Assembly (NCBI GenBank): GCA_021234155.1 | Contig: JAJEKV010000018.1 | Span: 20,321,252 to 20,385,251, forward strand | DNA length: 64,000 nt | Reading direction: 5' to 3' | Origin: Isoetes taiwanensis | Lineage: Eukaryota > Streptophyta > Lycopodiopsida > Isoetales > Isoetaceae | Part shown: piece by piece, positions 1 through 11,570 of the stretch | Numbering within the stretch: the first letter of the stretch is position 1 | Layout: each line of letters starts with the position of its first letter | Notes under the pieces: generated by a model | Told to the model about the DNA's origin: nothing | The model's database searches: none | The model's input: the letters and a program-made list of their open reading frames with translations, nothing else | Translations under genes and position numbers: made by a program

Positions 1-658
1 CCACTTTGCAACAGGCCGAGTGGAGTATTTGGGAGATGTGGTAACATCCGAGGGAATCTCCACAGATCCATCTAAGATTGAAGCAATAGTTGATTGGCCA
101 GCCCCAAGGAATGTAGCAGAAGTAAGAAGTTTTCTGGGTTGGATACTACGAGAAAAGTTCGTGAAGGACTTTGCAAAGTGGGCGTCCCCTCCGGTCCGCC
201 TCACTAAGGCCAAGAAGATTAAGGATTGGTCTAGTCATTGGTTAGAGAAAGTCCAAGCTTCCTTCGAGAAGCTTAAAGAGGCCTTGACAACAGCACCAGT
301 GCTTGTTCTTCCGGACCCGAGTAAAGATAAGTTGGTAGCAACAGATGTGAGCAAGATAGCAACAAGGGCAGCCTTGATGCAAGAAGGAAGGGTAGTAGCC
401 TACGACTCAAAGAAGATGAACGACGCCGAAAGCAACGCTACCCAACCCATGATCGAGCTGCTAGCCATTGTCGGGGCATTGAGGATATGGAGGCATTATT
501 TGTTTGGGAAGGAAGTTTCCGCTTAGATAATCGATCACGAGCCTTCAAGATCTTTTCACCCAGCCACTCCTCAACTTAAGGCAAAGGAGGTGGATGGAAT
601 TCCTTGAGGAGTATGATTTTGATATTATATATAAGCCCGGTAAGCTTAATGTTGTAGC
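1..658 (+). pseudogene. Ty3/gypsy pol remnant: end of RT and RNase H
   Basis: Translation shows the RT connection region typical of plant Ty3/gypsy elements (VEYLGDVV, then [17 protein letters not shown] and RSFLG), just after the catalytic YxDD block, which lies before the window start. RNase H follows: LVATDVSK carries the first Asp, then [10 protein letters not shown] and [16 protein letters not shown]. The frame stops at 526, but homology continues in other frames through [14 protein letters not shown] and KPGKLNVVA near 590-658, the usual end of RNase H. The usual GLxxYYR stretch after RSFLG appears to be deleted. Stops and frame changes make it non-functional. Family assignment is secure from these motifs; the copy is broken. 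Confidence 0.9.
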
Positions 659-2000
659 ATGCCCTCTCTAGGAGGCCATTTCAGACAAAGGACGCATTGT
701 AATCACGATTTCCACTCTTTCGAAAGTGAGTTTGGCAAGAAGATTGAGGAGTCCTTGCCAACCGATGTGGACTTCAAGGAGGTGTGGGAAAGCCTCTCCA
801 AGGAAGCCGAATCGCACAAGGAGCGGGAAGCCTTCAAGCATTTTAAGAAGGAAGGCAACCTGTTGTACCACAAGCATAAGTTGTGTGTGCCCGAATCTTC
901 GTGGGTAAGGAAGTTAATTCTTCATGACACACATAATGCCCCAATAGCGGGCATGCCGGGCTTCATGAAGACCTATTTCAAGATTCGGTAGTTATACTGC
1001 GCCAGAATGAAGAGGCGATAGCCGCATATATTCGGATTGCCGCTATGTCGCCAGACTAAGGCGAGCAACTTCGATTCCGTGCGCTTTTAGAGCCATTGGG
1101 GTGCCAAACGCAAAGTGGGAGGTCATAAGCATGGATTTCATCACAGGTCTCCCTAGAACTCTTCGAGGCAAGGATGCATTGATGGTTGTCGAGATAAGTT
1201 ATCTAAGATGGCACATTTCGGTGCCTTGCAAGACGACGCATAACCGCATTAGACACTGCCAAGTTATTTGTAAGGGAGATTTTTAGACTCCATGGCATGC
1301 CTCGAGAGATAATATCCGATAGAGATTCTAAGTTTATGAGTGCCTTTTGGCAGGATCTCTTTGGCACCATCCAGACGAAGCTCTCCATGAGTACGGCATA
1401 TCATCCCCAAACAGATGGCCAGACGGAAAGGACGAATCGGATCATTGAAGACATGCTTCGAAGCTATGTGTGGAACAAGCAGTCCAAGTGGGATGAGTAC
1501 ATCCACTTGGTGGAATTCGCCTACAACAGTGCCAAGCAGGAGTCATCGCAGATGTCTCCTTTCATGATAAATTATGGCTACCAAAGCTTAACCCCTGATA
1601 CCGCACAATCCCCGTCCAAGGTAGAAGTATCCCAAACCAGATGTTAGGGGACATACAGCCAGCCTAGTAGAGGAAGTAAGGGGTTATTTATTGGCGGCAA
1701 GAAGTCGGCCGAAAGAGTGTAGCCGAACAAGCACAGACCGTAAGGGAGTTTTACGGGCTTACATACCGCTTTGGTTGAAGATCAAGGTGAAGCAAGCCAA
1801 GCTGCATGATTGGGAGCTGCAAGAAGCTTGCCCCTAGGTGGGCTGGGCCGTTCAAGATTTTGGAGAGAGTGGGCTCTCAAGCCTACAAGTTGGATCTTCC
1901 AGCCCATCTTAAGGTCCACAAGGTCTTCCACGTAAGTTTATTAAAAGGCACAATCCTAACCCCGAGGAGGTTTTGGATACTCCAACCTTGTTGGAAATGA
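659..2000 (+). pseudogene. Ty3/gypsy integrase remnant
   Basis: Segment 659-991 holds the zinc-binding region (LLYHKHKLCVP, then LILHDTHNAPIAGMPGF, the degraded HHCC part). After a damaged stretch at 992-1100 the catalytic core appears. The first Asp is in ISMDFITGLP (about 1131), the second in REIISDRDSKF (about 1303-1335), and the Glu in DGQTERTNRIIEDML (about 1414-1456), so the DDE set is recognisable. At 1806-2000 the C-terminal [22 protein letters not shown] part follows. At least three frame changes or stops separate the pieces. It continues directly from the RT/RNase H remnant upstream and runs into a chromodomain downstream, the normal order of a chromovirus pol. Confidence 0.9.
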
Positions 2001-2229
2001 TGGAGGAGCAAGTAGAAATAGTGCCCGAGTTACTTCTTGATAAGTCATTCAGAAGACTAGGAGGTCTCGGTTCCTCCAATATTTGGTTAAGTGGAAGCAC
2101 TTACCCGTGGAAGATGCGACATGGGTATTGAAGCAAGATTTGGAGAAGCAATACCCAGAGTTTATGAAGGAGTTTGATGGGCGAAGTCGCCTCCCACTTG
2201 GTCGATTCCGACTTGCCGTGGTTAGCTAG
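2001..2229 (+). pseudogene. Chromodomain at end of chromovirus pol
   Basis: Reading about 2092-2229 in one frame gives VKWKHLPVEDATW, VLKQDLEKQYPEF and a stop at 2227-2229. The W-K-x-L-P...AT-W spacing is the chromodomain signature carried at the end of chromovirus integrases, where it directs insertion to marked chromatin. The first half of the domain (VEIVPELLLDKSFRR, about 2009-2057) sits in another frame, so one or more indels lie between about 2057 and 2092. This places the element in the chromovirus branch of Ty3/gypsy. Confidence 0.75.
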
Positions 2230-2298
2230 TATGTTGTTAGTTAGCTTTGAGCCTGGCGCATGCATCCTAGTTAGGAGGGTGCATGTGCCAGAACCTTA

Positions 2299-2700
2299 GA
2301 TCGTGTGGGCGATGATGGGATACGCCTTTAGGGCATTCTCTAGGCCACACGCACCAAGAGGTGCGCATGACCATTAGGGTCATGTGAGTGAGGAATGAGG
2401 CATAGTGGGCGATGATGGGACATCGTTCGGATGATCTCTATGCCACGATGCGGGGTACGCACACCTGGCCGTAGGAGGGTCATGGTGAAGTTTAAGTGAT
2501 CATGCGCGATGATGGGATCGTGAGACGTTCCTAAGCTGAAACCCCGGGGCATGATGCCTTTGGGGTGTACTCGATCCGGGGGATCGTGTACAAGGTAGCA
2601 CTCGATCATGGGCAATGATGGGAGCATCTTAAATGATCCCTAAGCTCAAATCCGAAAGGGCCATGATCTTGGGCAAGGTAGTAGGACAACCTTGAGCCAG
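2299..2700 (+). repeat. Four degenerate ~100-bp repeats between pol and the LTR
   Basis: The motif GATGATGGGA (last unit AATGATGGGA) recurs at 2311, 2411, 2508 and 2614, spaced 97-106 bp. Each unit is preceded by a GTGGGC-, GCGC- or TGGGC-type sequence and followed by loosely related text. The array lies in the non-coding spacer between the chromodomain stop (2229) and the polypurine tract (3071). No ORF is supported in 2230-3070. Confidence 0.6.
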
Positions 2701-3070
2701 TAGTTCGGCTCAAGGAGGTAAGGGGGGTGGTCCCCTAAAACCACAAATTATTAACTAAACTAACGTAATGTGCTCCTTTTGCAGGCAAGTAGAAGGGGGA
2801 CCTCAACGAGGAGCGCGTTACGAGAGGATAGGGGGAGCCATAATTTAGATTATGAACCCTAATAATTCTTATAATAGTATTTTGAATTATTATAAGAAAT
2901 AACTGTGTTAAGGCTATATAATTTTGTATAAGTACAAATATAGCCTAAATTTTGACTTTCAATTAATAAAACTTGATTGCTAAAGTAAACTAAAGGTTAA
3001 TTACGTTGCTGTTTTGCAGGCATAAGGTAGGGTCGTCACCTTAGCGCAATGCTGAGGACAGCATTGTCCT

Positions 3071-3083
3071 AAGGGGGGGAGAA
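3071..3083 (+). other. Polypurine tract of the LTR element
   Basis: AAGGGGGGGAGAA directly precedes the TGTGACG start of the LTR. This is the expected plus-strand primer site of a Ty3/gypsy element. Confidence 0.8.
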
Positions 3084-4726
3084 TGTGACGGTCCAGGGGA
3101 ATATACGCCATAAATACGTATATTCCTCGATCCACTACTATACAAGTCTATCATTCATAGCCTTGTATACCATAAGTTGTGGCACTAGGGGGCATGGCCA
3201 AGTTATTCTCATAACTTAGCCAACCATAGGTTTAGACCATTATCCACGTGGCCTTAACCTATTGGGCACCCGCCACACAGGACTCACCCGATTGGTGCCA
3301 CGTGGCATCCTAGGTGGACCTAGCTCATATAGGCCAAAACCCTAACCCTAGGCCTCTTTCCAGCCCTAGCACCTAGAGACTCACCTACTCGTTCCAAAAC
3401 CCGTTTCGAACATCGTTTGCGGTAGCATAGACTGGTGCAGCAGCCCCAGCAGGGTAGACTCGTTCTTGGAGCAAGAGCAGCATCACGTGAGTCGAAGACC
3501 ATGGAGGCACCCGGATCTGGAGGGAGAGCTTCAGGAGCAGGTATGTAGGATAGTAGTTGTGATAGCTCATCTGGGATTAGCATTCCGGATGTGCTAGTAT
3601 TTTGTATCTAGAGTAGAGCCATCCTAGAACCCATATTCAACATCTTGAACCCTAATCAAGGAACCCTAACTATTAGTTAGTTGTATGATTAGGTTAAGAT
3701 GTTCTTCTTATGATTATTCTCATGATGTGATGATGATGTGATGATGGTTGATCATGTTGCTCCTCTTGTATTGGGAAGGGGGGTAGAGACCTAGAGCCAT
3801 ATGTAGTATGCTCCTAGAGTAGATCCCTTAGTTCCTATTAGTTGCGGCCTGTGCATAGGAGCCCACCAGGCTATTGAGGCTATGATATGACTCAGCACCA
3901 GATAACGGGGCTAGAGGGAAAGTGGAGGGAGGATCCCTGCCGAGTGGGGGCTTCGGGGGATCCCATAGTGGGCTAGGCTTATGGTCGGTCACTTCGTGTG
4001 GGCCGAGCATGGGTCCGACACCTCCCGGGCAATGGTGTTGCCCCCGCCTCCTGAGCCGCAAGTGTTGGCTTGGCTCTCGCTTTGGGGGTTCAGTGGGTAC
4101 GAATCGTGTGTCGCCACGATTCTCTAGCCGCCCACGCACCTCTAGACCCCGGGAAGGGGAGATGCAACCCTTCCCCGCCTCATCCACCCAGGGGAGATGC
4201 AACCCGGAGTAGTCCCGGATGGGTGATGCCATGGGATTGCGTGATCCCAAGGCTAGAGTCCCGTCGAGCCCCGATCTAGCCCATCTCGCAAAGTATGCAC
4301 GGGAGGGGCGGATGGAGTGGTCAACCCTAGCCATTGTTCTATGCCAGCCCTGCCATTGCCATGACTTGGTCTGCTCTATCTTGAGGCCCTAGCCGTCCAC
4401 CCATCCTCCTTACGAAGTCCGAGCGGGTAGGAGCTCTCCTGTTTTATGGTTTGTGATTATCATCTTTGCATTGGTTTATGTGCGATGCACTACCCTCCGA
4501 GGTAGTATTTGTATATGTTTTATGCTAGTTCTGACGTGTTATCGCTTCCGCTGTTATAGGAGCCCATAGGGGAAGGGCGCGCAAGACACCTTCGTGTTCC
4601 CTCCCCGCACTAAGAGTCACCTCAGAGTGCGGGGTAGACGAAGGGCCCATGCGGTTGCTGAGCCGGATGGGGGATTTCCTGCCGGGTATACGGCCGGGCG
4701 CCGTATGTTTAGCAGGGAGCGTCACA
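3084..4726 (+). mobile_element. 3' LTR of the chromovirus (1643 bp)
   Basis: The LTR begins TGTGACG and ends CGTCACA, a 7-bp perfect terminal inverted repeat with canonical TG...CA ends. It starts immediately after the polypurine tract. A 29-bp imperfect palindrome (10-bp arms GGAATATACG/CGTATATTCC) lies at 3098-3126. A small TGATG-rich run is at 3723-3750, and 3900-4340 is GC-rich. The following 5 bp (AGAAT, 4727-4731) would be the right target duplication; the left one is outside the window. ORFs inside the LTR, including a 168-codon one on the minus strand, show no family motif. Confidence 0.85.
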
Positions 4727-4731
4727 AGAAT

Positions 4732-4870
4732 CCATAACATTTTGCTTAAGGAGGAGCACTGTAACCTTCTTGTACGGGCAGGGTGTTTGGATGAAGCAGA
4801 GGAATTTATCAATAATCTTCCTATGTAGCCAACCACCATAACATGGCTCACTTTACTCGGTGCCTGTCAA
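4732..4870 (+). pseudogene. PPR protein gene fragment
   Basis: One frame reads CNLLVRAGCLDEAEEFINNL, then a stop, then TITWLTLLGACQDI. This matches the closing repeat of plant PLS-type PPR proteins (normally LLGRAGxLDEAE ... WxTLLGACR). PPR proteins bind organellar RNA. Only about 45 codons survive, with an internal stop, directly beside the LTR end at 4726, so the LTR element may have landed in an already decayed PPR gene. No other part of this gene is visible next to it. Confidence 0.7.
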
Positions 4871-5091
4871 GATATTACAGTTTAGAAATAATTAGCTTGC
4901 AGCTATGGGATTTGAATCCTTGCCATTCTATTCTAAATGCCCCTGCTTGCTAAGGTGGGTTGGGAATCTAGGAGTTCACAATCCTTCAAAAGCCAGTAGA
5001 TTATAAAGGCTGCAATTATTCACATCAGACTCTTTGAGCAGGTAGTAAAAACCTCGAGCTTGCTGCCAAGCCTAAGGATTGTGGTGCAAGT

Positions 5092-5410
5092 CAATGTTGT
5101 GCAAAGTTTAAACACCATTAAGGAGCAATATGCTATTGTTGTCTCCTTAGATTGACATAGGTGGGGTTTCTTTGTGATCAACGCAGAATGAATGTTGCAA
5201 TTACAAGGGCAAGAAGACAATGCTGCATCATTTGTGATACTGCAAGAGTGTCTCGTCAGGGCTTCCTTTAAGCGGCTTATTGACTATTTTGAGAAGAATG
5301 GGGAATATCTGAATGCCATGTATATATAGAGTGCCAGGAAATTCTTAAGCGGCTTATTCAATCGCTTTTGAGAAAAAATGGGTAATACTTGAATGCCATG
5401 TATATAAGAA
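5092..5410 (+). pseudogene. IGHMBP2/SMUBP-2-like SF1 helicase, C-terminal relic
   Basis: The stretch 5092-5151 reads VQVNVVQSLNTIKEQYAIVV, which fits helicase motif V (normally VDGFQGREKEAI...SLV). After a shift, 5160-5260 reads VGFLCDQRRMNVAITRARRQ followed by CCIICDTARVS, which fits motif VI with its arginines (RRxNVAxTRAR). The next words, YFEKNGEYLNA, fit the end of the IGHMBP2-type helicase core. A stop interrupts at about 5270. The tail is duplicated: 5272-5330 recurs at about 5344-5406 with a few changes. Only the last part of the helicase remains, so this is a dead fragment. Confidence 0.75.
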
Positions 5411-5568
5411 TGCATACATGCAATCATCAATTGAATCCATTTGCCATGGAAATAATTTATTTGTCTTCGTGTTATTGTGCTTTTTAGTAATTAATATTTA
5501 GGCCCATAAAGTTTACCTATGTTTGTTTTAGTTAGGGCCCGAAGGGCCCAAAATTTTTTTTAATATAA

Positions 5569-6016
5569 CAATCAGCACACAACTACCATTAACATTATTA
5601 ACATAAACCATTGCATTTAACACATTTAAATTAAAATCCCCCTTAAACCCCCTTTGGTTTGGGTGCATATTCACACGGGGGGTTACGTAGGGCAGAGCCC
5701 TTAAAATATATTCACAATACATGTACAAAATTAATACCATTAAGTACATTCTATCAAACCTTATAGTATTTTGCAAACCTTAATATACAGTATACAAAAA
5801 CTTGTACATGCATACCCCACAAACGAGGATCGCTATGTACGGTCCGGATCTTGGAATAAAGGGCAAATATGCCCATCCGACAGCTCTCGTTGCCCGGAGT
5901 AACCCCCCGTGTGAATATGCACCCAAACCAAAGGGGGTTTAAGGGGGATTTTAATTTAAATGTGTTAAATGCAATGGTTTATGTTAATAATGTTAATGGT
6001 AGTTGTGTGCTGATTG
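5569..6016. mobile_element. Foldback element 1 (118-bp perfect inverted arms)
   Basis: Arms at 5569-5686 and 5899-6016 are exact reverse complements over 118 bp, separated by a 212-bp loop. A diverged relative sits at 26307-26698 with the same arm motifs (CCCCCTTAAA, GGGTGCATATTCACA) and loop text (AACGAGGATC, CTATGTAC). Just left of the arm is GGCCCGAAGGGCCC at 5537. The right arm abuts the truncated retroelement ORF1 at 6017, so the open frame at 5869-6408 is an accidental fusion of arm and ORF1. No transposase is encoded; it looks like a non-autonomous foldback or MITE-type element. Confidence 0.85.
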
Positions 6017-6415
6017 ATATATTGATACACATGACAATGAAATTGGCAGCTGATCCATGGTCTGACCTAAAGTTGAATATTCCAAGATGTAAAGCGGTCG
6101 ACATTTGCGAAAAGACAATCAAACCTATTTCTTTTCTTAAAGATATGGGAGCTGTTAATAGCAACAATACCAGCAAGGGCATAGGAAGGTCCTATTCCAG
6201 CCCATCTAGTAGTATACAAAGTCCAGTGAGCAGACCACCCAGGATTACTACTAAACCTATTCTGAATGCACCTGCAAGTTCTGACAGCGCATCCATTGAG
6301 TGCATTGGCACACAGGTTCCAGTGGGACATTCCGTCACCAAAACAAAAAAGACCGGTACAAATAGTGGAGCCGGTCTCGGAGGTGAAGAACAAAGCTATC
6401 CAACTTAAACTGGAG
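6017..6415 (+). pseudogene. Penelope-like element copy 1: 3' end of ORF1
   Basis: The frame ending at 6408 reads VDICEKTIKPISFLKD ... RPPRITTKPI ... VGHSVTK. It aligns with the last ~150 residues of ORF1 of the intact copy (DICEKTVKAIKFLKD ... PPRIT ... IGHSVTK at about 15670-15925). Everything 5' of this was lost where the foldback arm joins at 6017. The stop (TAA, 6406-6408) falls in the aligned place to the TGA stop of the intact copy. A second frame, open from ATG 6266 in the +1 register, leads through LKLE at 6415 into a GT donor (6416). Confidence 0.75.
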
Positions 6416-6627
6416 GTATTCCTTTACAATCCTACTGATGTAAATATGATACTATGCAATGTGATTCATATATACAGATTTAAGTTAGGTGTAGAATCTA
6501 CTCAGGTTCTACATTTTTTTAGCCACTCGGCCAAAATTACTTTCTCTGCCATAGCTTGGCAGAGCCAGATGATTACTCTAGGTGGTTTGTTAAATGCTGT
6601 TTTTGAATGTTTGGTGTGCTGTTTCAG

Positions 6628-8681
6628 AACTCTAAGACCCTCACAAAAAACTGCCAGGGGAGATATGCTTTAGTGGATGAGAGACCCAAAAACAAACGAA
6701 AAATCATACATTGTACGTTTTTATCTAAAGTACAGGATCAGATCTGTCTACCTAGAATCCTGCATAAGGTGGCAGTAGAATGCTTTGGCATTGCTGGGGA
6801 AGAAATGATGGAAAACACAATGTTTGGTTGGAGATACAGTGAAAACCTTAGAGATATCTTCTACAAACCCTTCTACATCTTTGCACAGGAAGCTAGTGTC
6901 CCTTGCCCTTGTAAAAATCCCAAGCTAGCTGCATTTATTGACCCAGAAATTGGACACATACGTACTACTAAACTAAACATCATTAAAAGCAAGATGCTTA
7001 GAAATATGTTCAGAAAGGGCCTTAACCATATTCCGGATAGGATATTGGTTTTTAAAGAATTTGAGGAAGAGTTAACCAAAGTATGTGATGCTTTCTTTGA
7101 GGCACACAAATTCTCATATCCAGACTTCACTGAGGATGGGAAAACAAAGATTTAAAATGAGAGTCATCGACATTTCTACCGCTAAATCAAAATGGCAATC
7201 AAAGAAAGAAAATACGAAAAAGTTTGCATTAAATGCCAGTCATGTGACAAAGAACATGGAGAGGCTCATCTCTAACTTTTACATCTCGGGAGTTGACAAA
7301 GCTACCAACAATCTGGCTTTTATATGCCCTGAACATGCCAGAGACATGGCTTTCAAGAGGCTTAGTAGTCACGACTTTATGTTTGTGAATAGTACACATA
7401 AAGAAATCCAAGACAAAATTAAGGAGGAGATTCAACACATTACTGGTTACATAAACATTGGGGCCGAAAGACTACCTTATCTTCTTGCTGTGTTTAAAGC
7501 ACATAAGAAAGATTATCGGTGGATAACTAACGCCCATAATACCGCATTACGTAAATTGCACAGATTGTAACTGGTGGTCTCAATGATATTTTACTTAACT
7601 GGCCCGAGATTGCTAAAATGCTTTGTGCTCCCATACACACCATGTTTCCTGGTAAAGTCAGTACTAGCTGGGTAGTCAACTCAGTGTACGACGTAGTTAA
7701 TAATCTTCCACCCAAGATACATGACATTTTTGTTGCTGATATAACTAACTGTTACGAAAATATCCCACTGTTGGGGGATAAGGGTATATGCAGGGTCATT
7801 GAACTGGTAATAAATGCAGCATGGAAATGGCAAAAAAGCCTGCATCATGGCTATGAGTTATGGTTTAAGAGCTGCACCAATGGATTTTCTGTTAAGTGGT
7901 TTAAAGGAAATGCTGGTCTAAAATGGAAAAACAGACCTTCATCATGGCCAATCATTGGTTATTACGCAATTGCTTTATTGCTATGGGAAATGAAACATGG
8001 CAACAAGTAAGTGGAATTCCCATGGGGTTTTCCTGCAGCCCAAGCTGGTGCAATCTGTACTTAGCTTGGTTTGAGGTGAATTTTATCAAGGATTTAGCTA
8101 TTGAGGGCAGATACCATGAGATGTACCAGTTCAAACACGTGTTCAGATACATTGATGACCTATTGGCAATAAACTGTCCTCTTATAAGGGAATTCCTCAA
8201 GACATCTGTAGGGGTAACTAATGAGCATATCAGCATATATGACATGAATAGACTCGGCATTAAGGAAGAGACTGTTTTCCATCAAAGGTATGGGACTGAT
8301 AAACCATGCAGTCATAAAGCTAACTTTCTGAATTTTTCCATTGAGATTGCCAACAATGTTAGTGGTGTATATCAAACTACTAGATATGACAAAAGAGATA
8401 TTCTACCTTTCCAAGCTCTTAAATTTGTTCATGCAGACAGTTGCAGGCCTTACCTACAGGCCAGGAATGTAATAATCTCACAGATACTTCCCTACATGTA
8501 TGTTAATTCATGTCCTCTCAAAGCAGCTGCTGACATTAAGGGTCTGATCAAATGCTTCACTAATAACGGATTTGATGAGCGTGGCTTAAGGAATAAGGTC
8601 ACAAGCTATATTAGCAACAATGTGTTTCCAGGACTGAGATTCGACAAATCAATGTTGGTACAGGAGATTACCACTTGCTAA
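6628..8681 (+). pseudogene. Penelope-like reverse transcriptase, copy 1 (frameshifted)
   Basis: A 212-bp intron (6416-6627, GT...TTTCAG) precedes this exon, and the splice is in phase with the +1 frame of the upstream exon. The protein is recognisable throughout: HIRTTKLN, ISGVDKATNNLAFICP, LPYLLAVFKAHKKDY (first RT motifs), VADITNCYENIP (motif A Asp), SGIPMGFSCSPSWCN (motif B), FRYIDDLLAIN (motif C, YIDD at 8148-8159), and a thumb-like RNVIISQILPYMYVNSCP. Stops and shifts near 7155, 7560-7618 and 7920-8000 break it, so it is dead. It ends PGLRF...EITTC with a stop at 8679-8681. It is colinear with the copy at 16284-18314. No GIY-YIG endonuclease follows. Confidence 0.85.
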
Positions 8682-8729
8682 TAAGGTACATCATATTGTA
8701 AACACATGTATGTCTTCTTGTTTTTTATA

Positions 8730-8786
8730 GTATACTAATAGGGTAAGGGTTGGACCTCAACTGTGTTAGTAGGGGTCCAAGTATAC
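8730..8786 (+). other. 3' hairpin of retroelement copy 1
   Basis: Inner arms TTGGACC (8750-8756) and GGTCCAA (8774-8780) flank a 17-nt loop. GTATAC lies outside on both sides (8730-8735 and 8781-8786). It sits about 50-100 bp after the RT stop. The intact copy has a hairpin in the same place with a different stem sequence but similar loop text. Confidence 0.6.
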
Positions 8787-8850
8787 CCCCCTATGAGCAC
8801 AGACTAAATGAACTGGCCACACATCCTACGGATGGAGGTAGGTTTTTTTT

Positions 8851-9640
8851 TTATATTTGTACTATAACTCTTATGGGTTTACTTATTCATGCATGTGAGT
8901 AGTACACAGTAGGTATGATAACTTCGTTGGACCATAGTTCAAAGTCGCTTGATGAGTGGGGTTGATAAAACCTTTTTTATGACTAAGGGGAGTGCACACC
9001 AATAATATAGTATGTACTATTGGTTGTCTTATAATATTCGGACTATGGTTCTTTATGGCTTATGTGGCCAAGAACATGCTAATACTTGGCTGTAGTTCTA
9101 TAAAAATACAAGATATCTAAATTAATAAGATATAATATTTACATGGCACTAGGGTAATATGGCCTTAGCAAGAACGCGTCCCTTTTTGTCTATCTCCACA
9201 TGGCACTAAGGTAATATGGCCTTAGCAAAGAACGGCCCTTTTTTTCTATCTCCACAAACCGTCTCGAATCAATGGTTTAGGGCACTGGCACTGGAAACTT
9301 GGATACGATTTACATGAGTTAAGTCCGGTCCACGCCTACAAACCCTGAGTAAGCACCAAAGTTGTAGGGGCTGTGGGCAAAACGTCTATTCCGGGTACAA
9401 GTGATGGAACTCGAGGTATGTTACCCTCGACAAAAGGTAGCCGCAGACTACAAACTTCTCTCGAATATATAGATTTTGTAAGTCGTAGGCAAGCTATAAG
9501 TATGGTCCAAGATCTCGGATTGACGTGCTTGCATGCCGAATCCGAAGTAGGTGTCCTTGTGGTACAGACATGGGCGGAATAAATGCCCCGGGATAATTAC
9601 TATAACTACGTGGATGTTTGAGCATTGCATTTAATATGAT
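8851..9640. other. Non-coding stretch after copy 1, with a 57-bp tandem duplication
   Basis: A T-run ends copy 1 near 8850. The only internal structure seen is a direct tandem duplication of a 57-bp unit (9141-9197 and 9198-9254, starting ACATGGCACTA). No coding motif is visible. It occupies the place where the 5' part of repeat A' would begin, but I cannot align it by eye. Confidence 0.5.
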
Positions 9641-11570
9641 TCGATGGGTGCCCTATTAGCCCCAATGCCAAGAAGTGTTAGAAGAAGGGTGGCTCATTGC
9701 CGAGTTCAAGGCTTGTCTTGGTGTAAGGCTGACTGATATGGAGGCTGAAGCTTACTCTGGAGGTAAACGCCCATGTCATAACTATCAAGGATCTGGTGCC
9801 CAAAAGCAGAGGTATATGGGCAAGCAAAGTGGTGAAGGTAGCAGATTTGCAGGCTCTAACTACAGAGACAATGTTCCAGACACACAAGAGGATGATCTAG
9901 AGTGTGAACTCGAGGACATTCAGGTTTGGATCAGATAAATCTAAATGTAAATGTGAGATAAATTGATACTGATTCTTGCATAATAGCTGGATGTAAATAG
10001 GTAAAACAGGTGGTTTTCAGATTATAGTCCTTTATGATACATACATACATCTCAGTTTAACCTTTTATAGATTTGTGGCAAAGGTCACGATGGTGCTTAT
10101 CAAGCATCATCGCATGTATAACAGTAAGGTTTTATAGGTGATACCACAGGAGTTGTATTGATAAATTTTAAACTTTAAGCTTAGAGTATATATGCGCATT
10201 TCAGATTGATCAAGTTTAGGCTTTAATATTTATGGCCAGGTATTGAATTGAGGGTAAAAAGGGCTACAATAGGTGACCAAATGAAAAAGTCGAGAAACCT
10301 AATGTACCTTTTGGCCCCTCACTCATTACCATTCTTATGCTAATGTTGTGTTGTTTGGCTGCAGGTACCGGTTTCTATTCCTATTGTCGTCTTTTTTACT
10401 TTCAAGTTCAAACCCTGGCTGGAAACATGGATTATATTTACGGAGTTCTAAGATGAAGCACACTTAAGAAGCTGATACATTGCTGAGCATAGTCTTAAGG
10501 GAAGAATTACTTACCTCGGTCTATAATTGTAGTTGAATTCTGAATGTAGAGACAACAAGGACATGATCCGTAATATGAACTCAAGATGTTATTGCCGCTT
10601 TTTTTGTTGAAAGTCCGGTGGCGCAAGACAAGATGTCTGCATATTACCCATTTTTCATATGCAGAACATTTAACCTTTTAGTGGCACTACATAGACATAA
10701 TGATGATGCTATTTTTGTTTCTATCCAAACAGTGAGAATTTTACAGTTGTATACCTGAAATTGCATATGAACACAAAATGACAAGTTTATATTTTGATTG
10801 AAATTCTGGTACTAGTAATGGTAAAATGCATACTTCCCATTTTTTATACAGAAATACTGGACATTTAGTGGCAGGCTGACCATTTAATGGCAGTGCGTAG
10901 AGCTATTGTAGTAGTTGGTTAATTTCTTATACATACAGTGTGAACATGACTGTTTAATGCTTGAAAGGCATATGGTAGTTTGCGTGGCATTAATGCAATA
11001 CTCCACATATAGCTTTTAAGAGGATAAAGCACACAAGTTATGATAGAGTTTCTAACAGTAAGGCTAGTAATGGATACAGAGATACACGCTTCTAAATCTT
11101 AAGAAAACATAATGGAATGCTGCTTAGAAAATCATAACAAAATCACAGATCAGATATAAGTGAGTCATATAGGTCGTATAAGACAAACATAGACCGAGTT
11201 AAACACGATTTAGTCTGCAAATGACCAAGTATTTGACCTTCAATGTCCTAAACTTGACATGAATACAGGAGGATATAAAGTAGTTGTCGGTGGTTTTGAC
11301 ATTACTTGTAAGATTGATCTAGATTCAATATGATTGTGTAAAGACTTTTTAACATTATACACTTGTTTATGACCCACTAGGGTTCATCTAGTTTCAATGG
11401 TTTAAATAATTAATTTTGACTATGGACTGGATACCCAAGGTTCTGAGATGAATGATGCCATCAGGGAACTTGTTCCTAGTATGGGCAGATAAGACTACAG
11501 TGGGGATTAACCCATGTAGATGTCATGGCTAGTTGGCTGCTGCCTAGGCTAGTGTGGACTGGATTTTTTT
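9640..11570 (+). repeat. Diverged copy (A') of the retroelement 5' region
   Basis: Three anchor blocks match repeat A in order. First is an acidic exon-like block ending ...DTQED...ECELEDIQ at a CAG|GT donor (9923/9924). Second is the block at about 10280-10370 containing AATGTACCTTTTGGCCC and GGCTGCAGGTAC. Third is the closing block at 11460-11570 ending GGACTGGATTTTTTT. It lies directly before repeat A with no RT body between, so it is an older tandem copy that lost its body. An exon-like ORF at 9675-9938 has no upstream start in a convincing context. Confidence 0.65.

Noticed and set aside
3828-4334. 168-codon minus-strand frame
   Set aside because: Lies wholly inside the 3' LTR and has no motif; GC-rich composition explains the openness.
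5869-6408. 179-codon ORF as a real protein
   Set aside because: Its first third is the foldback arm; only the remainder is retroelement ORF1.
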